Shown here: piece after piece, positions 17,562-25,547 of the stretch | Numbering within the stretch: the stretch's first letter is position 1 | How the letters are laid out: each line of letters opens with the position of its first letter | Assembly (NCBI GenBank): GCA_944389105.1 | Contig: CALXLD010000015.1 | Coordinates: 1-58,942 of the forward strand | Source of the DNA: an uncultured Spirochaetaceae bacterium | GTDB taxonomy: Bacteria; Spirochaetota; Spirochaetia; Sphaerochaetales; Sphaerochaetaceae | DNA: 58,942 nt | Direction of reading: 5' to 3' | Notes under the pieces: model-generated | Seen by the model: only the letters and a program-made list of their open reading frames with translations | What the model was told of the DNA's origin: nothing | Database searches by the model: none | Position numbers and translations under genes: made by a program

Positions 17562-17595
17562 TAAAAAACAAAGACTCCATTCAGCGAATGGAGTC
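17562..17595 (-). terminator. tRNA-Pro terminator
   Basis: On the minus strand GACTCCATTC pairs with GAATGGAGTC across a 3-nt loop, followed by TTTGTTTTTT. It lies between tRNA-Pro and the nitroreductase start. Confidence 0.85.
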
Positions 17596-17600
17596 CTCAG

Positions 17601-17673
17601 TCGGGCAGAGAGGATTTGAACCTCCGACCCCTTGGTCCCGAACCAAGTGCGCTAGCCCCTGCGCTACTACCCG
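17601..17673 (-). tRNA. tRNA-Pro (anticodon CGG)
   Basis: Acceptor CGGGTAG/CTGCCCG, D-arm GCGCAGGGGCTAGCGC, anticodon loop TTCGGGA between CTTGG and CCAAG, and T-arm GAGGTTCAAATCCTC. It reads CCG proline codons. Confidence 0.94.
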
Positions 17674-17706
17674 AAAACATGCTGATTATAATAAGTTGAT
17701 GCGGCC

Positions 17707-17735
17707 TTGTCCACACATGAATGAAATAATAAGAT
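17707..17735 (+). promoter_or_regulatory. Promoter of RluA-family gene (leaderless type)
   Basis: TTGTCC, a 17-nt spacer and TAAGAT, followed by 6 nt and ATG 17742. No ribosome site is visible. Confidence 0.65.
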
Positions 17736-17741
17736 TGCATC

Positions 17742-18980
17742 ATGATCAGTTTTCTTGAAACAACAGAGGCAAAAGAAGAAGCGGCAAGAATGGCGGAGGA
17801 GATGATCAGAAGCGGTTCAGTATCATTTCCACCATCCGATGATTTCCCATTATCGCTTGCTGATGAGAAAACCATGTTTGCAGTTCTTATCGCGATTCCG
17901 CCATCTTCTGATGAAAAAAAGCTTCTGCGGGGATTCTCCGGAAGCCTCGGAAGAAGATATGCACTTCCTGGCTATGTTCATCCATGTTTCTCCATCTCAT
18001 CCTGGGAAGCTGAAGAAGCAAGAAATGATTCCAGAATCCATGATCTCACTTCCCTGATAAACAATGGCGATGAATCATTGAAAGCAGAAAGGAAGAAGCT
18101 TACAGATGAAAGTCTCGGAAGATTGAAAGAGCTGTATCGTTTCCGGTGCTATGATGGAAAGGACATCGGCTTACCCGGCAGCGCCCCCTGGGGAACAGGG
18201 GACTGTGCAGGGCTGAGATGCATAAATACTGCGCTCAGGAAAAACTGGGAGATAACAGGACTTGCAGAATTCCAGATAATCAATGGAAAGCCATGTTTCC
18301 ATCCCCCCTGCCAAGCCAGATGCCAGCTGCTGCTTCCACAGATGCTTGGACTTAACTACTTATATGCAGATAACTCTATCGCTGTAATAGATAAAGAAGC
18401 AGGGCTTCTGTCAGTTCCGGGCAGAGGAGATGATAAAAAAGATTCTGCGGCATATCGTTTTCATAAACTCTTTCCAAGAAGCCCCGTAGAATGTACATGT
18501 CATCGCCTGGATATGGACACATCCGGCCTGCTGATTCTTGCATTTACAAAAGAAGCGAAAAGAAGGCTTTCCATGGCTTTCGAGAACCATGAAGTCAGGA
18601 AGGAATACGAGGCGCTTCTTGAAGGGGTAATAACAGAAGAGTCTGGCCGGATAGAAATACCAATACGCCTTGACGTGGACAACAGGCCATACCAGATAGC
18701 TGATTATGAAAATGGGAAGAATGCGGTCACAGAGTGGAAAAGACTAGGCGTTGAGATAATAGATGGCAGGAAATATACAAGAGTACGATTCTTCCCAAAG
18801 ACAGGAAGGACACATCAGCTAAGAGTGCACTCATCCCTTATAGGGCATCCTATAAAAGGGGACAGGCTTTATGGGACAAGGAAAAAAGGAGAACGCCTGA
18901 TGCTGCATGCCGCATATATCGAATTCATGCATCCCGAAACGGGAGAGAAGGTCTCTTTCACGTCCTCGCCGCCTTTCTGA
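17742..18980 (+). CDS. RluA-family RNA pseudouridine synthase with N-terminal extension
   Basis: A 412-residue protein. The C-terminal ~220 residues form the RluA catalytic domain with the active-site motif HRLDMDTSGLL near residue 250, then KTGRTHQLRVH near 350 and GDRLYG near 370. The N-terminal ~180 residues carry a separate region with DIGLPGSAPWGTGDCAG, seen in a subgroup of these enzymes; its role is not known to me. It should isomerise uridine in rRNA or tRNA. It overlaps the convergent PHP gene by 23 nt. Confidence 0.9.
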   Translation: MISFLETTEAKEEAARMAEEMIRSGSVSFPPSDDFPLSLADEKTMFAVLIAIPPSSDEKKLLRGFSGSLGRRYALPGYVHPCFSISSWEAEEARNDSRIHDLTSLINNGDESLKAERKKLTDESLGRLKELYRFRCYDGKDIGLPGSAPWGTGDCAGLRCINTALRKNWEITGLAEFQIINGKPCFHPPCQARCQLLLPQMLGLNYLYADNSIAVIDKEAGLLSVPGRGDDKKDSAAYRFHKLFPRSPVECTCHRLDMDTSGLLILAFTKEAKRRLSMAFENHEVRKEYEALLEGVITEESGRIEIPIRLDVDNRPYQIADYENGKNAVTEWKRLGVEIIDGRKYTRVRFFPKTGRTHQLRVHSSLIGHPIKGDRLYGTRKKGERLMLHAAYIEFMHPETGEKVSFTSSPPF

Positions 18981-19725
18981 AGCTCAGCCCATTTTCCATA
19001 TACGGTTCCAGCAGATCCAGTGCAAGTCCGTCAGCAAATGAATGGAGGAAATCGAAAGGTGCCGCAAGATCCTTAACTCTATGCGCATCAGATGAAAGCA
19101 ATGCAGGTATGCCCATATCATGAGCAATTTCCCAGAATCCGCGGGAAGGGTATCCCCTGCCCTTCATATATCCGTTCCCATTTAGTTCCAGAGGCATCCC
19201 AAGCTCTTTTGCAGCTTCCAGTATGGCCACGGAAACGGCCTTTGCCTCTTTATCAAAAGAACGGGCAGAGAGAAACACATCAGGATGAGCACAGAATGAG
19301 AAAAGCCCAGACGACATAGCTTCAATTACGGAATCAGCATAAAGCGAAAGATCGGATGAGGTAAGATCAGCATCGAAGACAGAGGCAACTGAACCATCTT
19401 TTCTGAAAATATAGTGTGTACCAGTTATAAGGTAATCAACACGTGAATGAATTTCCTCATAATAACTTCTCCGGTTTCTGAAATAATCCACTTCATACCC
19501 AAGAAGTACCGGGAAGCTGCAATCAAGTGCTTTCACGTCCTGCTCATAAAGAGAAGCTGATGCAAATGGCATCCTTGACTTGGAAAGAAAATTATCAGGA
19601 AAAGGACAATGCTCTGAAAAACCAAGGAGGAAAAAACCTGCCTTCTCAGCTTCAGCGGCATACTCTGAAATAAGACCGCTGCCATGTCCGCAGTAAAAAG
19701 AATGGGTATGGAGGTTATAATTCAT
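18958..19725 (-). CDS. PHP-domain phosphatase, HisJ-type histidinol-phosphatase family
   Basis: A 255-residue polymerase-and-histidinol-phosphatase domain. Metal-binding motifs are NLHTHSFYCGHG at the N-terminus, GFSEHCPFP near residue 35, a glutamate in GYEVDYF near 77, CAHPDVF near 145 and LLSSDAHRV near 210. It could be histidinol-phosphate phosphatase, but no his genes are in the window, so a related phosphatase role is possible. Its ATG overlaps the stop of the upstream coiled-coil gene by 4 nt. Confidence 0.85.
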   Translation of the reverse strand: MNYNLHTHSFYCGHGSGLISEYAAEAEKAGFFLLGFSEHCPFPDNFLSKSRMPFASASLYEQDVKALDCSFPVLLGYEVDYFRNRRSYYEEIHSRVDYLITGTHYIFRKDGSVASVFDADLTSSDLSLYADSVIEAMSSGLFSFCAHPDVFLSARSFDKEAKAVSVAILEAAKELGMPLELNGNGYMKGRGYPSRGFWEIAHDMGIPALLSSDAHRVKDLAAPFDFLHSFADGLALDLLEPYMENGLSFRKAART

Positions 19726-20753
19726 CTGCCAAGCCTCTCAATTCTCATTCTCAGAACCTCTATTTCCTTCTTTATCTCTGCAATTTCCCTGTCAATCCGC
19801 TCCTTCTCTTTCTCAAGCACCATTATCTTTCCCTCTTCGCTTTCGATCATCGCCCTGTAATCATCAGCCTTCGCTTCCCTATCCAGCCTTTCCTTTTCGG
19901 AAAGGACTTCATCATGTTCTCCATGAAGATGAAGAAGTTCTTCAAGCAGATCAAGAATATCCGATGGAGTATCTTTATCGACCCACTCCGCACCTTTGTC
20001 GTAAAGATAGCTTCCATAGCTGACAACTGCTTCTTCCTCGTTTTTCCGGAGTTTCCGTATATTATCATCAGATGCTGGAATACCTTTCTCAGCAGTCCTG
20101 GCTTTCTCCCTGCTGTCTGCAATCTTTTTCTGGAGAGCATCTATCTCTTTTTCTTCCTGGACCTTCTTTTCCTGAAGAGAGACTATCATGTTAAGCATGC
20201 TGACAGCATTCTCCCCATCTACGGGAGAACCAGACTTAACAGCTATCTCAGAATACGATATAAACCGTCCCTCTTCCCCCATCTTCCTCATCCTGGCCTT
20301 TCCGCTTCCGAGGATTTTTGACAGGAAAGTTCCGGAACTGTCCTTCTCAAGCTTTCTATCCTCTTCCACATCATCATAAACGACCCTGTAGGCTTCTTTG
20401 TCCAGAAGAGAAAAGGAACACTGCTCATATATCATCGCACCAAGCCTTATAGAAAGACGGCGGAGTTCTGCCTCCCTTGCCTTCTCATCATTCAGCTTAT
20501 CTTCAAGATCAGACTGATCTTTTCTGAACTCTTCAAGGAAGATCTTCGTATTTCTGTCTGCCGCCTCTGCCTCGCAGACAAATGAGGAAGCTTCAAGTGC
20601 AGCTTCCAGCAGGCGTCCGCCGACATGAAGACCCAGCATTTCCTTATACTTTATTGCGGTGGCACCAAGCCTCATCTCTGCGTTTCTGATCTTCTCACGT
20701 ATAGTCCTTTCCTTTTCCTCAATCTCAACAGAAAGCTCTTCTACCGCACTCAT
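19722..20753 (-). CDS. Long coiled-coil protein of unknown function
   Basis: A 343-residue, very charged protein with long heptad-rich helices at about residues 5-40, 75-110, 180-220 and 275-343 (for example KEKERIDREIAEIKKEIEVL). It has no signal peptide or membrane segment. No family is recognised; a structural or scaffold role is possible. ATG 20753 is chosen over 20786 because an extended -10 box (TGCTAAACT) ends 7 nt before it. It is co-transcribed with the PHP phosphatase. Confidence 0.7.
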   Translation of the reverse strand: MSAVEELSVEIEEKERTIREKIRNAEMRLGATAIKYKEMLGLHVGGRLLEAALEASSFVCEAEAADRNTKIFLEEFRKDQSDLEDKLNDEKAREAELRRLSIRLGAMIYEQCSFSLLDKEAYRVVYDDVEEDRKLEKDSSGTFLSKILGSGKARMRKMGEEGRFISYSEIAVKSGSPVDGENAVSMLNMIVSLQEKKVQEEKEIDALQKKIADSREKARTAEKGIPASDDNIRKLRKNEEEAVVSYGSYLYDKGAEWVDKDTPSDILDLLEELLHLHGEHDEVLSEKERLDREAKADDYRAMIESEEGKIMVLEKEKERIDREIAEIKKEIEVLRMRIERLGR

Positions 20754-20760
20754 ACGCCAT

Positions 20761-20769
20761 AGTTTAGCA
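20761..20769 (-). promoter_or_regulatory. Extended -10 promoter of coiled-coil/PHP operon (leaderless type)
   Basis: On the minus strand TGC-TAAACT, then 7 nt and ATG 20753. The -35 region is weak, compatible with an extended -10. Confidence 0.45.
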
Positions 20770-20838
20770 AAATAAGGAAAGAGCATCTAACTATGATGGT
20801 TTTCTGTCTCTGAACGGCGTTTTATGGCTTATGCTTTG

Positions 20839-20867
20839 TTGACAAAGAAAGTGGCAGTATCTATCCT
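20839..20867 (+). promoter_or_regulatory. Promoter of RNA-binding protein gene, long leader
   Basis: A consensus TTGACA, 17-nt spacer and TATCCT. The first annotated start is 105 nt downstream, giving an unusually long leader (about 20874-20972) for this window. Confidence 0.65.
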
Positions 20868-20877
20868 TTTGCTGACT

Positions 20878-20946
20878 ATGCCAGTCCGTTTATTATCAGC
20901 GGAAACTGTATGGTATGTGTCCTTTAGGGCATATTCGTGCGCCTAA
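20878..20946 (+). other. Possible 22-codon upstream ORF in leader
   Basis: An ATG 10 nt after the -10 box opens a 22-codon frame ending in TAA at 20946, 26 nt before the RNA-binding protein start. It has no ribosome site, so translation would have to be leaderless or nearly so. It could be chance; there is no comparative evidence. Confidence 0.25.
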
Positions 20947-20972
20947 CTTTCAGGCAATTTTGGAGCAGATAA

Positions 20973-21506
20973 ATGGAAGAAAAGACCAGCACACCGCTTT
21001 CAGGTGATGCAGTGGAAAGAAAAATCGACGAGCTTCTTCAGGAAATAAGAAGCGCTGATCCCCATGAACTGGAAAACATCAAGAGCATTATAAGAAAGAA
21101 AGTATCGTTTTTCAGCAGAATGACAGTAACGGCTCTGCTTCTGCAGAAATATCTGGCAGATGGAAAAAAGGATAACGAAAGGACTCAGCGCAGACCAGGT
21201 ACGGAAAGGGCTGAAAGGAAAACAGAGAAGAGAGAACAGCCGCAGCATCAGGAAAGATCTCTCCCAGATGGAGTTAAAACTCTTTATATCAATATCGGGA
21301 AGATGAAGCATCTCTACGCAAAGGATCTTTCAAAGCTTCTTCAGAATGAACTCGGTATTACAAGAGATGATATTTACCAGATACGTGTTCATGACAAATA
21401 CTCCTTCGTTACGATGAGCGAAGAAAACTGCAGCAAGGCCATAGACAAGCTGAATAACCAGCCAATCAATGGCAGAACGGCAAAAGTCACATATTCCGAA
21501 AAATGA
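20973..21506 (+). CDS. Stand-alone DbpA-type RNA-binding domain protein
   Basis: A 177-residue protein. Residues 1-65 form an acidic helical region, 66-95 a basic, low-complexity Arg/Glu/Gln linker, and about 97-177 a DbpA-type RNA-binding domain (TLYINIGKMKHLYAKDLSK, then DKYSFVTMSEENCSKAIDKL and INGRTAKV). That domain normally forms the tail of DEAD-box helicases such as the one at 8199-10031; here no helicase core is attached. GGAG lies 7 nt before the ATG. The next gene overlaps its stop by 4 nt. Confidence 0.85.
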   Translation: MEEKTSTPLSGDAVERKIDELLQEIRSADPHELENIKSIIRKKVSFFSRMTVTALLLQKYLADGKKDNERTQRRPGTERAERKTEKREQPQHQERSLPDGVKTLYINIGKMKHLYAKDLSKLLQNELGITRDDIYQIRVHDKYSFVTMSEENCSKAIDKLNNQPINGRTAKVTYSEK

Positions 21507-22144
21507 CAATACAGCCTTTTCAGATAGGTCCTTACGGAACAGACTGCTATGTGGTATATGAGGGAAACAGGTGCGTCCTTATCGATGCGCCTTTTCCTCT
21601 GGCAAAAGTGCTTTCATTTATAAATGACAATGATCTTTATCCTGAGGCCATCTATCTTACACACGGGCATTTTGACCATATTTTCGGCCTTGCAGAGGCA
21701 AGAAGGATTTATAAGAATCTACCGATTTTCATCGGCAAGGAAGATCTTCCGCTTATTGAGAACGGATATGTAAATACAATTGAGCTGCTAAAGGGGGTTG
21801 ATCCATTATTCCTCAGCAGATATGCATCCCCCATAATTGGCGATATGCCATCTGATTTCAGCATTTATGGCGAGAATGCAGGCTCTTTCAGGGTTATAAA
21901 GACACCGGGCCATACAGATGGGTCTGTATCGCTCTATTCCGAAGAGCATAAGGTAGTCTTTACTGGAGACACTCTTTTTTACATGAGTGCCGGAAGAACC
22001 GATTTAGGCGGTAATCAGGAAAAGCTTTTCTCTTCACTCAGAAAGCTTGCAAGCCTTGACCCGGAAACGAAGGTATTCCCAGGACATGGGGCAATGACAG
22101 CAATAGGGACTGAAACAGCGCTCAATCCCTATATGAAGTTTTAG
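21503..22144 (+). CDS. Metallo-beta-lactamase-fold hydrolase (glyoxalase II-like)
   Basis: A 213-residue protein with the HxHxDH metal site as THGHFDHIFGL near residue 52, the TPGHTDGSVSLY histidine near 136, the metal-bridging aspartate in VFTGDTLF near 155 and FPGHGAMT near 195. Such enzymes hydrolyse thioesters including S-lactoylglutathione-like substrates; the exact substrate is unknown. It is translationally coupled to the RNA-binding protein by a 4-nt overlap and meets the convergent DksA-like gene at its stop. Confidence 0.9.
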   Translation: MTIQPFQIGPYGTDCYVVYEGNRCVLIDAPFPLAKVLSFINDNDLYPEAIYLTHGHFDHIFGLAEARRIYKNLPIFIGKEDLPLIENGYVNTIELLKGVDPLFLSRYASPIIGDMPSDFSIYGENAGSFRVIKTPGHTDGSVSLYSEEHKVVFTGDTLFYMSAGRTDLGGNQEKLFSSLRKLASLDPETKVFPGHGAMTAIGTETALNPYMKF

Positions 22145-22497
22145 TTTCCGATTCTTTCGTTCTGAGATTTGCAATCTATACAGAGCACAGCTTCAGGAAT
22201 GGCTCTGAGCCTTCCCTCTGGGATCTTCTTCCCACACTGAAGGCAATAGCCATACTTGCCTTCCCCGATCCTCTTCAGAGCATTCTCAATTGCTCTGAGC
22301 TTTTTTGCATCCATTGCATTGAGTGCTTCCATCTTACGATAAGCACCCTCATCAGAAGCGAGATCGCTTGAATCCCCACGCCCAGATGATGCCTGAGCTT
22401 CGGAGCGGAAGTCATCTCCTTCTGAATTAAGTTTTTTCAGAAGCTCCTCCCTTGCAGAAAGCAGCTTTTCTTCCATTTCCTTGGTGAATTCATCCAT
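22141..22497 (-). CDS. DksA/TraR-family zinc-finger protein
   Basis: A 118-residue protein. A helical N-terminal region is followed by a C4 zinc finger, YCLQCGKKIPEGRLRAIP then LCIDCKSQ. Members bind the secondary channel of RNA polymerase and modulate rRNA and stress transcription, often with ppGpp. The coiled-coil tip acidic residues could be in SDLASDEGAY. AGGGG lies about 10 nt upstream of the ATG. Confidence 0.88.
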   Translation of the reverse strand: MDEFTKEMEEKLLSAREELLKKLNSEGDDFRSEAQASSGRGDSSDLASDEGAYRKMEALNAMDAKKLRAIENALKRIGEGKYGYCLQCGKKIPEGRLRAIPEAVLCIDCKSQNERIGN

Positions 22498-22536
22498 TTT
22501 TTCAACACCCCTCTTTTTTAGAAGTCGCCCTTAATC

Positions 22537-22554
22537 TGCACAAGAAAAAGTGCA
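22537..22554. promoter_or_regulatory. Inverted repeat in the promoter region of the DksA-like gene
   Basis: TGCAC and GTGCA are separated by 8 A-rich bases. On the minus strand TTGACT lies 2 nt upstream of the repeat, so the repeat fills the spacer of a possible promoter. It could be an operator; a hairpin is the alternative. Confidence 0.4.
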
Positions 22555-22592
22555 TAGTCAAGAGCAGAAACCTCAAATTGGGACGTAGTCCA

Positions 22593-22790
22593 TCATTTCT
22601 TCAGATATTCGATGTATTTTTTCGATGTCCGGATGGTCATTCCTGCAATAATCAGATAGATAACGAACACAATGAAGCGAACCCAGACAGGACCTGTATA
22701 AACAAGGGCCAGCAGAATAAACCCTACAGTCATTCCTACAAGAAGAATGACTATCGAGAGTATGAACAGGGCTTTTGATTTTTCAGCCAT
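22593..22790 (-). CDS. Small two-helix membrane protein
   Basis: A 65-residue protein made almost only of two transmembrane helices (about residues 8-30 and 35-54) with Lys-rich ends. Function unknown. Its ATG lies inside the end of thrH (8-nt overlap), so the two are probably co-translated. Confidence 0.65.
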   Translation of the reverse strand: MAEKSKALFILSIVILLVGMTVGFILLALVYTGPVWVRFIVFVIYLIIAGMTIRTSKKYIEYLKK

Positions 22791-23388
22791 TTACAAATGC
22801 CTTTATCTCAGAAAGAAGATCCTTATATTCCGTAACAAGATGAATATCCTTCTCCTCTTCAAGTATCTTCTGCGGCGCACGGAAAAGGCAGCCTCCATCT
22901 GCTTCATGTATCATTGCAAGATCATTATAGCTATCCCCTGATGCAAATACACGGAAACCGATTGATTTCAGGCTCTGTACAGCTTTCTTCTTGCCATTCT
23001 CAGCCCTCATCTTTATATCTTCGATCATTCCATCCTTCCCTACTACCAGGCTGTTGCAGAAAATAGTCGGATAGCCAAGCTGTCTCATCAGGGGAAGAGC
23101 GAATTCCGAGAATGTATCGGAAAGGATTATTACCTGCGTAATCTCCCTCAGCTCATCAAGAAAATCTCTTGCTCCATCAAGAGGTCTGATGCCGGAAATG
23201 ACATCCTGGATATCAGAGAGCCTGAGACCATGTTCACGGAGTATATCAATGCGGAACTGCATCAGACGATGGTAATCAGGTTCATCGCGGGTAGTGCGCT
23301 TTAATGCTTCTATTCCCGTTTTCTCAGCAAATGCAATCCAGATTTCCGGAACAAGGACCCCTTCAAGGTCAAGAGTAACTATTTCCAT
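22783..23388 (-). CDS. thrH: ThrH: phosphoserine phosphatase/homoserine phosphotransferase
   Basis: A 201-residue HAD-superfamily enzyme. HAD motif I appears as TLDLEGVLVPEIW with the usual second Asp replaced by Glu, characteristic of ThrH. VIILSDTFSEF (motif II) near residue 85 and SGDSYNDLAMI (motif IV) near 150 follow. It dephosphorylates phosphoserine and can transfer the phosphate to homoserine, linking serine and threonine synthesis. ATG 23388 has AAGGAG 9 nt upstream; the longer frame to 23454 is rejected. Confidence 0.9.
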   Translation of the reverse strand: MEIVTLDLEGVLVPEIWIAFAEKTGIEALKRTTRDEPDYHRLMQFRIDILREHGLRLSDIQDVISGIRPLDGARDFLDELREITQVIILSDTFSEFALPLMRQLGYPTIFCNSLVVGKDGMIEDIKMRAENGKKKAVQSLKSIGFRVFASGDSYNDLAMIHEADGGCLFRAPQKILEEEKDIHLVTEYKDLLSEIKAFVNG

Positions 23389-23443
23389 CTTTTCATTCTC
23401 CTTCTGGAGATTATCTACAGTAGAAGAAGAATGGTCAACGCTG

Positions 23444-23449
23444 TATGCT
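23444..23449 (+). promoter_or_regulatory. -10 box of DMT transporter gene (leaderless type)
   Basis: TATGCT ends 6 nt before ATG 23456; a weak TAGAAG lies 17 nt upstream as a possible -35. No ribosome site is seen. It lies just beyond the divergent thrH start. Confidence 0.5.
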
Positions 23450-23455
23450 CTCATT

Positions 23456-24343
23456 ATGAAAACAGGACTTTATTATCCTCTCTCATTCCTAACTGGCGCA
23501 GTTATATCAATAATGGTTACATTCAATACAGAGCTAGGGAAGCTTACGACAAATGAAGTCTCCATAACCATCAACCAGATTACAGGAATAATCGTGCTGA
23601 CAATCCTGATGATCGTCCTCAGAAATAATAAGACGGTGAATCCTGAAAGGAAGAAAGCCCCGTGGTATCTTTGGGGAGGAGGGCTGTTTGGCCTTGCTGT
23701 GATCACATGCAATTATTTCTCCGTGAAAGAAGCTGGCACCACAATAGCAATGGCCTCTGCAGTATTCGGGCAGTGCCTTGCAGGAATAGTGTTTGACCTG
23801 ACTGGACTTATGGGTATGACAAAAAGAAAAGTCAGCGTGAAAAAAGCTGCAGGAACTGCAATCTCATTTTCAGGAATTATGGTAATGCTTCTATTTTCCG
23901 GAACCGGCATCAATGCGCTCTATGCACTGATGGGAGGCACTGCAGGGGTAATAACGATGATCCAGATGGTATATAACTCTCGCTTTGCTTCCTTCAAAGG
24001 AGCCTTCTTTTCAGCCAGGCAGAATGTAATATCAGGTCTCATCGGAATAGCACTTTTCTCATTTATCATCATTCCGGAAACAACAATAAGCGGATGGACT
24101 GAAGTTCCATCGGTCCCTATACCGGTACTGGTCGGAGGAGGTATCCTTGCATGCTTTGTTGTCGTTTCATCGAATACAGTAATACCAAGGATCCCCGCAG
24201 CAGATTCATCTGTTCTGATGTCCTCTGGACAAGTACTTACAGCAGCTGTAATAGACGCGCTTCTATTTGATTCACTCTACCCCGCCCTGCTCTCAGGAGC
24301 GGTTATAATGCTTATAGGGATAGCAATCTCACGTCAATCATGA
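23456..24343 (+). CDS. DMT-family transporter, duplicated YdcZ (DUF606) type
   Basis: A 295-residue protein with about ten membrane helices in two similar halves (about residues 1-145 and 150-295). Each half begins with a short glycine-rich helix (PLSFLTGAVISIMVTFNTEL and ALYALMGGTAGVITMIQMVY). YdcZ-type proteins are usually about 150-residue half-transporters; here two are fused. Substrate unknown. The frame extends upstream into antisense thrH, but ATG 23456 fits the promoter. Its stop overlaps the convergent AI-2E-type gene. Confidence 0.82.
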   Translation: MKTGLYYPLSFLTGAVISIMVTFNTELGKLTTNEVSITINQITGIIVLTILMIVLRNNKTVNPERKKAPWYLWGGGLFGLAVITCNYFSVKEAGTTIAMASAVFGQCLAGIVFDLTGLMGMTKRKVSVKKAAGTAISFSGIMVMLLFSGTGINALYALMGGTAGVITMIQMVYNSRFASFKGAFFSARQNVISGLIGIALFSFIIIPETTISGWTEVPSVPIPVLVGGGILACFVVVSSNTVIPRIPAADSSVLMSSGQVLTAAVIDALLFDSLYPALLSGAVIMLIGIAISRQS

Positions 24344-25491
24344 ATTTCGGGCATCTCAATATCATCATGGGGCTCTTCGCTCTGATGCTTTTTCTTACGC
24401 TTAAGCTTCTCAAACCTCCTGCGGTAATCCCTTCCTTCTGAAAGCATGATAGCAACTGGTTTGAGCGATGGAACATTTGCGCAGATTATCTGGATGATCG
24501 ATGTAAGAGGAACTGAAAGGAACATTCCGGCAATTCCCCAGATATACCCCCAGATAGCAAGTGAAACAAGGATGACAAATGGCGAGATATTAAGCTGAAC
24601 ACCCTGCAGACGAGGATCAATGATATTCCCAAGTACCATCTCGATTGAAATCATCAGCAGTGAAATATAGATGACATAGCCCCAGTCCGGAGAGAACTGG
24701 ATGAATGCCATGATGATTGTCCCAGCGGTACAGACTATAGAACCTATGGTAGGAATGAAATTAAGTATTACAGCAAGGACACCCCATACAAGTGCAAAAT
24801 CCAGGCCGGAAATGACAGAAGCAAGGTAGAAGAAAATACCGGTTAATATACTTATAACCACTTTTATCAGAAGGTATTTTGAAACCTGTCTGTTCATTCT
24901 TGATACCATCTGCCCTGCTCTCTGGGCCTTTCCTCTCGGGAATGCCTCCAATAGCTTCGGGAATATGGTCTGCCTCTCCATGATTATAAAAAGAAGGTAG
25001 ACATAAACAAGGAGGGCATCGGAGAGTATGCTTATAAACTTGCCGGAAATGGAAGTAAGCGAAGCCATAAGGATTCCATACCAGTCTACGTTCAGATATC
25101 CAAGAATCGAGAAGGAAGAAGGGTCAACCTCCAGATATGGGGCTATCATTCCCGATATATATCTATCAAAAGACTGGACTCTTGCGGCATAGGCTGGAAT
25201 TCCATCTGGCTGTATCAGCATGTTCACCATAAGGAAAAAGACATAGATGAACAATACAAATACGACCAGGACCAGAAGCATCACCAGCAGAAGGGAGATG
25301 ATGCGTGGAATCCTCAGCTTATCCATTCTTGAGAGAATAGGATTGACGAGGACAAAGATAAAGAAAGCGATGACAATAGGCAGTATGAAGTCAGCGCAGA
25401 CTTTGAGTACAGCCAATACGAGTATTGAAGCAATTAATATAAGTATGTTCCTGCTTTGCTTCTTCAATATGTCCTGTGGGCCGGGATTCAT
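24334..25491 (-). CDS. AI-2E / PerM family membrane transporter
   Basis: A 385-residue protein with about eight transmembrane helices and the family core IPTIGSIVCTAGTIIMA near residue 255 and ISPFVILVSLAIWGYIWGIA near 315. A basic C-terminal tail (RRRFEKLKRKKKH) follows. Members export autoinducer-2, Na+/Li+ or other small molecules; the substrate cannot be assigned here. The frame runs upstream to 25743 but ATG 25491 is right: a consensus promoter ends 6 nt before it and the earlier sequence is antisense to the methyltransferase. Confidence 0.88.
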   Translation of the reverse strand: MNPGPQDILKKQSRNILILIASILVLAVLKVCADFILPIVIAFFIFVLVNPILSRMDKLRIPRIISLLLVMLLVLVVFVLFIYVFFLMVNMLIQPDGIPAYAARVQSFDRYISGMIAPYLEVDPSSFSILGYLNVDWYGILMASLTSISGKFISILSDALLVYVYLLFIIMERQTIFPKLLEAFPRGKAQRAGQMVSRMNRQVSKYLLIKVVISILTGIFFYLASVISGLDFALVWGVLAVILNFIPTIGSIVCTAGTIIMAFIQFSPDWGYVIYISLLMISIEMVLGNIIDPRLQGVQLNISPFVILVSLAIWGYIWGIAGMFLSVPLTSIIQIICANVPSLKPVAIMLSEGRDYRRRFEKLKRKKKHQSEEPHDDIEMPEIHD

Positions 25492-25497
25492 ATGGCG

Positions 25498-25527
25498 ATT
25501 GTATCCCACTATGGCAAAAACTGGCAA
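25498..25527 (-). promoter_or_regulatory. Promoter of AI-2E family gene (leaderless type)
   Basis: On the minus strand TTGCCA (25522-25527), 18-nt spacer and TACAAT (25498-25503), then 6 nt to ATG 25491. Confidence 0.7.
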
Positions 25528-25534
25528 TATGCTG

Positions 25535-25540
25535 TACTCT
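25535..25540 (+). promoter_or_regulatory. -10 box of SpoU methyltransferase gene (leaderless type)
   Basis: TACTCT ends 7 nt before ATG 25548; ATGGCA 18 nt upstream is a plausible -35 that would lie across the divergent promoter. The two divergent starts are only 56 nt apart. Confidence 0.5.
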
Positions 25541-25547
25541 CCGCGAT

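Noticed and set aside
17597..17875. Minus-strand frame over tRNA-Pro and the start of the RluA gene
   Set aside because: It is a product of the tRNA sequence and antisense to a convincing pseudouridine synthase.
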